A stretch of 64,000 nt of DNA from Mesonia sp. K7. Lineage in GTDB: Bacteria > Bacteroidota > Bacteroidia > Flavobacteriales > Flavobacteriaceae. The position numbers and the translations under genes were made by a program. The notes under the pieces were generated by a model that was not told the origin of the DNA, did no database searches, and was given only the letters and a program-made list of their open reading frames with translations. The DNA is taken from contig NZ_QKQV01000007.1 of the NCBI RefSeq assembly GCF_003233725.1, positions 62,001 to 126,000 on the forward strand. The letters are read 5' to 3'. Shown in pieces: positions 57,404 through 64,000 of the stretch. Each line of letters starts with the position of its first letter. Positions within the stretch are counted from its first letter, which is position 1.

Positions 57404-58145
57404 AAAGTTTAGTTCACGATTGTTTACAGGTACAGGTAAATTCAGTTCTAACCAATTGATGAGCGAGGCCATATTAGCCTCAGAAAGTGAGTTGGTCACC
57501 GTGGCTTTAAAGCGTATAGATTTAGAGCAAAAATCAGATGATATGATCAAAGCTTTACAACAGCCAACTATCAGTCTTTTGCCTAATACCTCTGGGGTAA
57601 GAAATGCAAAAGAAGCAATTTTTGCTGCGGAACTGGCGAGAGAAGCTTTACAGACCCATTGGTTGAAGTTAGAGGTTCACCCCGACCCTAAATATTTACT
57701 TCCCGACCCTATAGAAACTTTAAAAGCTGCCGAAGAACTTGTAAAAAAAGGTTTTGTCGTGATGCCTTACATCCATGCCGATCCTGTTTTATGCAAGCGA
57801 TTAGAAGAAGTTGGTGTGGCTTGTGTGATGCCTTTGGGCGCACCTATAGGAACCAATAAAGGTTTGCGAACCCATGATTTTTTAGAAATTATCATCGAGC
57901 AAAGTACAGTTCCGGTAGTTGTAGATGCAGGAATAGGGAGTCCGTCGCATGCTGCTTACGCTATGGAATTAGGCGCAGATGCTGTTTTGGTAAATACAGC
58001 TATAGCGGTTTCGAATAATCCTGTAGAGATGGCAAAAGCCTTTAAGCTGGGAGTTGAAGCCGGAAGAATGGCGTATCAGGCAAAACTTGCAAAAGTAACT
58101 ACTCATGCAGAAGCGAGTAGTCCGTTGACACGTTTTTTAAATTAA
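57375..58145 (+). CDS. thiG: thiazole synthase
   Basis: This 256-residue TIM-barrel enzyme forms the thiazole ring from DXP, dehydroglycine and ThiS thiocarboxylate. Motifs are [21 protein letters not shown] (active lysine region), [16 protein letters not shown], and [20 protein letters not shown]. It overlaps thiE and precedes thiH by 13 bp. Confidence 0.96.
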   Translation: MKDILQIADKKFSSRLFTGTGKFSSNQLMSEAILASESELVTVALKRIDLEQKSDDMIKALQQPTISLLPNTSGVRNAKEAIFAAELAREALQTHWLKLEVHPDPKYLLPDPIETLKAAEELVKKGFVVMPYIHADPVLCKRLEEVGVACVMPLGAPIGTNKGLRTHDFLEIIIEQSTVPVVVDAGIGSPSHAAYAMELGADAVLVNTAIAVSNNPVEMAKAFKLGVEAGRMAYQAKLAKVTTHAEASSPLTRFLN

Positions 58146-58158
58146 AATAAAAATCTCG

Positions 58159-59304
58159 ATGAGAAAAGAAAAACTGTATAAACGAAGTGGCTTAGAAAAA
58201 AGCTTTGAAGCGGTTTTCAACACCTATCAGTGGGATGAGGTTTTGGACAGTATTTATACAAAAACAGCTATAGATGTAGAGAGAGCCATTAACAATGCTC
58301 ATAGAGATTTAGAAGATTTTAAAGCATTGATTTCACCTGCTGCCCAAGATTATCTTGAAGTTATGGCCGCAGCAAGTAAAGCTATTACCAAAGAGCGATT
58401 TGGGAACACTATGCAAATGTATGTGCCGATGTATCTGTCAAACGAATGTCAGAACATTTGTACCTATTGTGGTTTTAGTTTAACCAATAAAATTCCGAGA
58501 AGGACACTTACGGACGAAGAAATTTTAAAAGAGATATATTTTTTAAAAAAGAAAGGGTATGATCATATATTATTAGTCACAGGCGAAGCTAATCAAAAGG
58601 TAGGGGTAGAGTATTTGAAAAATGCTATTCGATTAGCAAAAAAACATTTTTCTAATGTTTCTATAGAAGTACAACCTCTTCTGCAAAATGAATATGAATT
58701 GTTAATAGAAGAAGGCCTATACGCAGTATTAGTTTATCAAGAAACCTACCACAGAGAAACCTATAAACAACATCACCCAAAAGGAAAGAAGTCAAATTTT
58801 AATTATAGGTTGGAAACCTCAGACCGATTGGGTCAGGCCAATATTCATAAAATAGGTTTAGGCGCATTGTTTGGTTTAGAAGATTGGCGTTGTGATGCTT
58901 TTTTTACAGCCTTACACTTAAAATATTTACAACAAACTTACTGGAAAACTACTTATTCTATTTCTTTTCCTCGATTAAGACCTTTTAGTGGAGGAGTTGA
59001 CCCTAAAGTAGAAATGACCGATAAGCATTTAGCACAAACTATTTTTGCTTTTAGGATGTTGGATAAAGAGGTAGAACTTTCTTTATCGACTAGAGAGAAT
59101 GAAGTTTTTAGAAATAACATTGTCAATTTAGGGGTAACTTCTATCAGTGCGGAATCAAAAACCAATCCTGGAGGTTATACCGTTGAGAAACAATCTTTAG
59201 AACAATTTGAAATATCAGACGAGCGCTCTACAGAAACCATTGTAAAGATGTTGAAAAATAATGGCCTTGAACCTGTTTGGAAAGATTGGGAAAAATTTAA
59301 GTGA
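58159..59304 (+). CDS. thiH: 2-iminoacetate synthase
   Basis: This 381-residue radical SAM enzyme cleaves tyrosine to give dehydroglycine for ThiG. The CX3CX2C motif is CQNICTYCGF near residue 94. SFPRLRPFSGGVDP and STRENEVFRNNIV are conserved. Use of tyrosine (ThiH) rather than glycine oxidase (ThiO) indicates an oxygen-independent thiazole route. Confidence 0.95.
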   Translation: MRKEKLYKRSGLEKSFEAVFNTYQWDEVLDSIYTKTAIDVERAINNAHRDLEDFKALISPAAQDYLEVMAAASKAITKERFGNTMQMYVPMYLSNECQNICTYCGFSLTNKIPRRTLTDEEILKEIYFLKKKGYDHILLVTGEANQKVGVEYLKNAIRLAKKHFSNVSIEVQPLLQNEYELLIEEGLYAVLVYQETYHRETYKQHHPKGKKSNFNYRLETSDRLGQANIHKIGLGALFGLEDWRCDAFFTALHLKYLQQTYWKTTYSISFPRLRPFSGGVDPKVEMTDKHLAQTIFAFRMLDKEVELSLSTRENEVFRNNIVNLGVTSISAESKTNPGGYTVEKQSLEQFEISDERSTETIVKMLKNNGLEPVWKDWEKFK

Positions 59305-59305
59305 A

Positions 59306-60367
59306 ATGCAACTATCAAAAAACGAATATAAGCATTACAGTAGACACTTGCTACTGGATGAAATAGGAGAGAGCGGTCAACACTTACTCAAAAAAAGTAA
59401 GGTTTTGGTTATTGGCGCAGGAGGTTTAGGTTGCCCAACTTTACTTTACTTAACCGCAGCCGGAGTAGGCGAGATAGGAATTGTAGATAACGATAAAGTA
59501 GAGGTGTCTAATCTACAACGTCAAATACTATATACCGTAGAAGATATTGGTAAGTCAAAATCTCATTGCGCAGCGATGAGGTTAAAAAAGTTAAACCCCC
59601 ATATCAAAATTACAGGGCATAATGAATTTTTAAATAAAAATAATGCGCTTTCTCTTTTTAAAAATTATGATATTATTGTTGATGGGTCTGATAATTTTGC
59701 TACACGCTACTTAACTAATGATGCAGCAGTTATTACAGATAGACCATTTGTTTATGGAGCAATACATAAGTTTGAAGGGCAGGTGAGTGTTTTTAATTAC
59801 CTAAATGGTCCTACCTATAGATGTTTGTATCAAAGTCCACCTCAAGAGCATATCCCTAACTGTAGTGAAATAGGTGTGTTGGGAGTATTGCCAGGAATTA
59901 TTGGTGCTTTTCAGGCGAATGAAGTGATAAAAATTATTTGCGGATTAGAAGAAGTACTCTCAGGAACTTTGTTGATATTTCAAGCAAAGACCTATCAAAC
60001 AAACAAACTGAAAATCCTTAAAAATGAAAGGATAAATATTTCTTCTCTACAGGAAAGTTATTCAATAAATTGTGATTCTCAGCAATCGTATCAAGAACTA
60101 ACTTGGCAAGAGTATAAAAAAAATAAAACAGAATATCTGTTATTGGATGTACGGTCAGCACAAGAATATTTTTTAGCCAACCGAGGCGGTTTACATATCC
60201 CGATAGATGAATTACCACAAAAATTAAAAGAAATTCCTGCAGGAAAAAACCTTTTGGTTTGTTGTCAGTCTGGAGCAAGAAGTAAAAAGGCAATTAGGAT
60301 CTTACAGGAAAATAAAATGGGCAATAAATTGTTTAACCTTAAAGGGGGTTTAGCAGCCTATCAATAA
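59306..60367 (+). CDS. thiF: ThiF/MoeB/HesA E1-like enzyme fused to a rhodanese domain
   Basis: This protein of about 353 residues has an E1-like adenylation domain (VLVIGAGGLGCPTLLYL nucleotide site; DGSDNFATRYLTNDA) and a C-terminal rhodanese domain (YLLLDVRSAQEYF) with active-site Cys in VCCQSGARS. It would adenylate the ThiS C-terminus and transfer sulfur from the rhodanese Cys, so one protein covers the ThiF and sulfur-donor steps. ATG 59306 overlaps thiH very slightly upstream in sequence space (1 bp apart); it ends the operon. Confidence 0.88.
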   Translation: MQLSKNEYKHYSRHLLLDEIGESGQHLLKKSKVLVIGAGGLGCPTLLYLTAAGVGEIGIVDNDKVEVSNLQRQILYTVEDIGKSKSHCAAMRLKKLNPHIKITGHNEFLNKNNALSLFKNYDIIVDGSDNFATRYLTNDAAVITDRPFVYGAIHKFEGQVSVFNYLNGPTYRCLYQSPPQEHIPNCSEIGVLGVLPGIIGAFQANEVIKIICGLEEVLSGTLLIFQAKTYQTNKLKILKNERINISSLQESYSINCDSQQSYQELTWQEYKKNKTEYLLLDVRSAQEYFLANRGGLHIPIDELPQKLKEIPAGKNLLVCCQSGARSKKAIRILQENKMGNKLFNLKGGLAAYQ

Positions 60368-60409
60368 AAAACCCAAGTTCTACTCGTATAAATAGAAGTT
60401 GGGTTTTAT
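60368..60409 (+). terminator. terminator of the thiamine operon
   Basis: AAAACCCAA pairs with TTGGGTTTT, extended by TTCTA/TAGAA with one mismatch, loop about 10 nt, ending in a T-rich run. It directly follows the last stop codon. Confidence 0.85.
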
Positions 60410-60429
60410 TCCACGAAAGTGAATTGTTA

Positions 60430-61518
60430 TTAATCGAAATAACTAAAAGTTTCTCCTTTTTTGATACTAAGAATACTTTGGTAAATAAGCTTGATCACAT
60501 TTTCTACATCTTCTTGATGCACCATTTCTACAGTGGTGTGCATATAGCGAAGTGGCAACGAAATTAACGCCGAAGCTACACCACCATTGCTGTAGGCAAA
60601 CGCATCGGTGTCTGTACCTGTGGCGCGACTACAGGCCGAACGCTGAAACGGAATTTTATTTTTTTCTGCGGTTTCGATAATGAGTTCGCGTAACTTGTTT
60701 TGCACTGCAGGCGCATAAGCAATTACGGGACCTTTACCCAATTGCAAGTCACCTTCTTTTGATTTTTTAATCATTGGGGTAGTCGTGTCGTGGGTAACAT
60801 CGGTTACAATCGCAACATTAGGCTGAATGCGATTGGTAATCATTTCTGCTCCGCGTAAGCCAATTTCTTCTTGTACCGAATTGGTAATGTATAACCCAAA
60901 ATCAAGTTTGTGTTTATTTTCTTTGATGAGTCGAGCGACTTCTGCAATCATAAAGCCACCGATGCGATTATCGAGTGCACGACAAACAAATTTGTCTTTG
61001 TTTAAAACGAAAAACTCATCTGGATAAGTGATGACACAACCCACGTGAACGCCCAGTTTTTCAACTTCTTCTTTGGTCGTACAGCCAACATCTATCGTAA
61101 TGTTCTCGAGGTTGGGAGATTGTTCTTTCTCTTTATTTCTGGTGTGAATGGCAGGCCAGCCAAAAACACCTTGTACAATCCCATTTTTGGTGTGAATGTT
61201 TACGCGTTTGGATGCCGCAATCATATGATCACTACCGCCATTTCTAATGACGTGAATTAGTCCGTTATCGGTAATGTAATTTACGTACCACGAGATTTCA
61301 TCAGAATGCCCTTCGATGACAACTTTATATTTTGCTTTCGGATTGATAACACCAACTGCAGTACCGTAAGTGTCGGTAATAAACTCATCTACATAAGGTT
61401 TGAGGTAGTCCATCCAAATTTTCTGTCCTTCCCATTCATAACCTGTGGGAGCAGCATTGTTGAGGTATTTTTCTAAGAAAGTAAGTGATTTTTTATTGAG
61501 AATGCTCTTTTTTGCCAT
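60430..61518 (-). CDS. M42 family metallopeptidase
   Basis: This 362-residue protein resembles the M42 glutamyl aminopeptidase/tetrahedral aminopeptidase family. Metal ligand segments are visible: EGHSDEISWYV, CRALDNRIGG, VQEEIGLRGAEM and VTDVTHDTT. It is a likely cytoplasmic dizinc aminopeptidase trimming peptides. It is convergent with the thi operon and divergent from the DUF4294 gene. Confidence 0.87.
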   Translation of the reverse strand: MAKKSILNKKSLTFLEKYLNNAAPTGYEWEGQKIWMDYLKPYVDEFITDTYGTAVGVINPKAKYKVVIEGHSDEISWYVNYITDNGLIHVIRNGGSDHMIAASKRVNIHTKNGIVQGVFGWPAIHTRNKEKEQSPNLENITIDVGCTTKEEVEKLGVHVGCVITYPDEFFVLNKDKFVCRALDNRIGGFMIAEVARLIKENKHKLDFGLYITNSVQEEIGLRGAEMITNRIQPNVAIVTDVTHDTTTPMIKKSKEGDLQLGKGPVIAYAPAVQNKLRELIIETAEKNKIPFQRSACSRATGTDTDAFAYSNGGVASALISLPLRYMHTTVEMVHQEDVENVIKLIYQSILSIKKGETFSYFD

Positions 61519-61628
61519 ATTTTTTATTTTAATTGAACTGCAATTTAAGAAGAAAAAACAACAGTAACGATACTATGGCATACTTTTGGAATGATTTTAG
61601 ATGTATGTTTGCAGCCGATATATTTAAA

Positions 61629-62315
61629 ATGAAATTGAAGTTTTTTTATTTATTATTACTTTCTCCAACACTGCTTTTTTCTCAGATAGAAAGCGGTAAA
61701 AGTAATCTTGTTTCTAATTTCGGGAAGAAAAAAAGTGATCCCGTTTTGATTCAGCAAAATGACACCACTTATGTCGATGCAGAGGCTCTAGATGAGGTTT
61801 TTTTGGTGAGTCGTTTTAAATTTGAAGATCGTGAAGAAAGGCGTACCTATTTGATCTTACAACGAAAAACTAGAAAAGTTTGGCCTTATGTAGTTACGGC
61901 AACAGATAGATTGAACGAACTGACAGCACGTTTAGAAAAACTTAAGAAAAAAAGTGATAGGAAAAAATATACTAAGATTATTCAAAATTATTTGGAAGAC
62001 CAGTTTAAGGAAGAGTTAAAAAACTTGACCAAAACCGAAGGACAAATTCTAGTGAAACTCATGCATCGCCAGACAGGGGAAACAACTTTTGAAATTGTAA
62101 AAGAACTTAAAAGTGGTTGGAATGCTTTTTGGTATAATACTACCGCTAGCATGTTTAATATTTCTTTAAAAGAAAATTACAGCCCAGAAAACGTAAAAGA
62201 AGACTTTTATATTGAGCATATTCTTCGTAGAAATTTCCAAAGTGAGCGTTTAGAAAGACGTGAACCAAAAATTGAAATCGATTTTATCCAGAGTTTACAT
62301 AACTGGAAGCAGTAA
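61629..62315 (+). CDS. DUF4294 family exported protein
   Basis: This protein of about 228 residues starts at ATG 61629 with a signal peptide (FFYLLLLSPTLLFSQ). The DUF4294 body includes DPVLIQQNDTTYVDAEALDE and RKTRKVWPYVVTATDRLNEL, followed by a long charged coiled region. The family is restricted mainly to Bacteroidota and has no known function. An upstream TATGTTTG (61604-61611) with TTG at 61586-61588 could be the promoter, though the 15-bp spacing is short. I reject the longer opening at 61533, which would hide the signal peptide and this promoter. Confidence 0.8.
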   Translation: MKLKFFYLLLLSPTLLFSQIESGKSNLVSNFGKKKSDPVLIQQNDTTYVDAEALDEVFLVSRFKFEDREERRTYLILQRKTRKVWPYVVTATDRLNELTARLEKLKKKSDRKKYTKIIQNYLEDQFKEELKNLTKTEGQILVKLMHRQTGETTFEIVKELKSGWNAFWYNTTASMFNISLKENYSPENVKEDFYIEHILRRNFQSERLERREPKIEIDFIQSLHNWKQ

Positions 62316-62316
62316 A

Positions 62317-64000
62317 CTACTCAAAATTTAAAATTTTAAATTCGCACCTACGATTAATCTCATGTTGCTCTTCATTGCATGCTTCTTCAGTTTCACAATA
62401 AACAATTGGGAATTTTTCACCATAACCAGTTGCTTTGATTCTCGATAAAGCAATACCATTTTCACCTAAAAATTCCTGAACAGAATTAGACCGTTTTTGT
62501 GATAACTCTTGGTTGTATTTATTGTTTCCTCTAATATCGGTATGCGTACCAATTTCTATTTGCATTTTCGGATATTTCTTCATCAGGGTGATAATGGTTT
62601 GTAGCTTAGCCCGTGATTCTTTTCGCATGTACCAAAGGTCATAATCAAAATAGATGGGTTCGGTTTTGATGAAATATTCGTTGTCTTTTTTGATGATGTC
62701 TTTTTCGGTTTCGGCAATTTTGGCAATTCTCTTTTTCTTCTGTATTTCTTTTTCAGCAGCTTCTCTTTTTGCTTTTTCTTCGGCTTTTTTCTTTTCTTGT
62801 TCGGCTCTTGCGATGGCTTCTTTTTTATCTTTTTCCGCTTGAGCGATTGCTTGTTTTTCTTGCTCTTTTTTGATTTCTTCTAACTTCTCAAAACTTTGTA
62901 AATATAAAGTTCGCTCGTGTTGTAATTTTCTTTTGCCATTCGTTTTCACGAAAGTACTATCAGACGTATAGGCTTTTTTGCTTGCGGTAATTTTATAGTT
63001 GTTGTTACAGAGTATTTTAAAATTGAAAACTCCTTTTTCATCTGTGATTAATTTTTGGATTTCTTCGTTATCAAGAATCAAATTTACACTAGCATTGCTT
63101 AGTAATTCGTTGGTATGCTTATCACGAACTGTTCCTACAATCAATTGATAGCAGTCTTCGATCATGAGCGGTTGCGTTTCTTTAAAATGATAAATATCGT
63201 CGCTACCTTTTCCTGAAGGTCGGTTAGAACTAAAAAATCCTTCTTGTGTTGAGGTATTCACTACATAGGCAAAATCGTCGTAGCCCGAATTTACAGGAAA
63301 ACCAACATTATCGGGTTTGCCAAAACCATTGTTACTGGGTTTAGCTATAAAAACATCGAGAAACCCAAAACCTGGATGACCATCGGAAGAAAAATAGAGG
63401 TTTCCTTTGTCATCGATAAACGGAAATTGCTCTTTGTGTTTGGTGTTGATAACAGCACCAAGATTTTCGGGATCTGAAAAATTATTGGTATTGACTTGAT
63501 AAATATCAAAACTGCCAAAACCACCAGGTCGATTTGAAGCGAAATAAAGTGTTTTTCCGTCTGGGCTTAAAGCCGGATGTTCGTTAGAAAATTCATCACT
63601 GTTGATAGGTAGTGAACTGATGTTTTTCCATTTACCATCAATGAGTTCTGCTTTGTAAATTTGTAATTGTGTGACTTTTTGGTCATCTCTTTTGAGTTTT
63701 CCGTTAAGGTAATTATTACGGGTAAAATAAACCGTTTTTCCGTCGGTGGTAAAAACAGCATTCGATTCGTGCAGTTTACTGTTAATCTCGTCTGAAAAAA
63801 CTTTGGTATTAGTACTCTTGGTAACCGAATCTAAAGCGATTTGGTACAAATCTAAATACGGGTGGTTGTTCCAATAATAGATTTTTTCGAGAAGTGAAGT
63901 TTCTTTTTTGGTGGCAGCAAATACCAGTTGGTCTCGGTAAAAAGTTCCGCCAAATTCAGATGCTGCGGTATTAAGCGGTAAATTTTTGATTTGGAATCTT
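62317..64000 (-). CDS. PD40-OmpA protein with helical linker (5' partial)
   Basis: The frame stays open to the right edge, so the N-terminus is outside the window. What is seen: PD40 propeller repeats (FASNRPGGFGSFDIYQV; FSSDGHPGFGFLDVFIA), a carboxypeptidase-regulatory-like domain, a long Lys/Glu/Ala-rich helix (roughly residues 335-395 of the visible part) and a C-terminal OmpA domain with TEPIYFDYDLWYMRKES and GTHTDIRGNNKYNQELSQKR. It is the same general class as the OmpA protein at 40827 but with an extra TolA-like helical spacer. It probably anchors an envelope complex to peptidoglycan. Confidence 0.82.
   Translation of the reverse strand, partial: RFQIKNLPLNTAASEFGGTFYRDQLVFAATKKETSLLEKIYYWNNHPYLDLYQIALDSVTKSTNTKVFSDEINSKLHESNAVFTTDGKTVYFTRNNYLNGKLKRDDQKVTQLQIYKAELIDGKWKNISSLPINSDEFSNEHPALSPDGKTLYFASNRPGGFGSFDIYQVNTNNFSDPENLGAVINTKHKEQFPFIDDKGNLYFSSDGHPGFGFLDVFIAKPSNNGFGKPDNVGFPVNSGYDDFAYVVNTSTQEGFFSSNRPSGKGSDDIYHFKETQPLMIEDCYQLIVGTVRDKHTNELLSNASVNLILDNEEIQKLITDEKGVFNFKILCNNNYKITASKKAYTSDSTFVKTNGKRKLQHERTLYLQSFEKLEEIKKEQEKQAIAQAEKDKKEAIARAEQEKKKAEEKAKREAAEKEIQKKKRIAKIAETEKDIIKKDNEYFIKTEPIYFDYDLWYMRKESRAKLQTIITLMKKYPKMQIEIGTHTDIRGNNKYNQELSQKRSNSVQEFLGENGIALSRIKATGYGEKFPIVYCETEEACNEEQHEINRRCEFKILNFE

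Overview
The window is about 64 kb of chromosome from a member of the Flavobacteriaceae (phylum Bacteroidota). Four kinds of evidence support this. It carries the gliding-motility ABC transporter genes gldG and gldF and a PorP/SprF family protein, and it encodes proteins with type IX secretion (T9SS) sorting domains of both type A and type B. Many upstream regions carry the Bacteroidota -7 promoter element TAnnTTTG. Shine-Dalgarno (SD) sequences are generally absent, with a striking exception in front of rpsU. The DNA is AT-rich and gene-dense. I saw no insertion sequence, prophage or CRISPR array.

Layout. 1-14 kb: the end of a BspA-like T9SS-exported protein, then mixed housekeeping and envelope genes (methyltransferase, small cysteine-rich proteins, NamZ-type muramidase, FtsX/LolE-type permease, cysteine synthase, two lipoproteins, DUF2851, PspC, AGCS symporter, HhH protein, acyl-CoA dehydrogenase). 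13.7-28.5 kb: the translation and transcription block rpsU-xerC-[tRNA Thr, Tyr, Gly, Thr]-tuf-[tRNA-Trp]-secE-nusG-rplKAJL-rpoBC-DUF3467. 28.5-29.2 kb: a non-coding interval between convergent genes holding a 40-bp direct repeat and several palindromes. 29.2-30.8 kb: prfC. 31-42.8 kb: an exported-protein cluster with a 1063-aa Ig-like surface protein, three fibre-like proteins sharing an N-terminal cassette, a T9SS type B cargo, a PorP/SprF protein and a TPR-PD40-OmpA protein. 42.8-53 kb: idi, queD, manA, SRPBCC, an orphan gene, then SAM hydrolase-ABM-gldF-gldG, phoH, purC and a PD40 lipoprotein. 53-60.4 kb: a complete thiamine synthesis operon under a TPP riboswitch. 60.4-64 kb: M42 peptidase, DUF4294 and an OmpA/PD40 protein cut by the right edge.

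How the genes work together. The thi operon holds the machinery for the pyrimidine branch (ThiC, ThiD), the thiazole branch (ThiS, ThiF-rhodanese, ThiH, ThiG, a TenI-like protein) and coupling (ThiE). The exported cluster pairs a type B sorted cargo with a PorP/SprF partner and a peptidoglycan-binding OmpA protein, resembling the sprC-sprD-sprB-sprF layout of gliding flavobacteria. It is the best candidate for a poorly described system here. The rpsU leader is a 12-nt perfect complement of the 16S rRNA tail and fits the bS21 autoregulation known in Flavobacterium. All functional calls come from reading motifs and context; no database search was possible.
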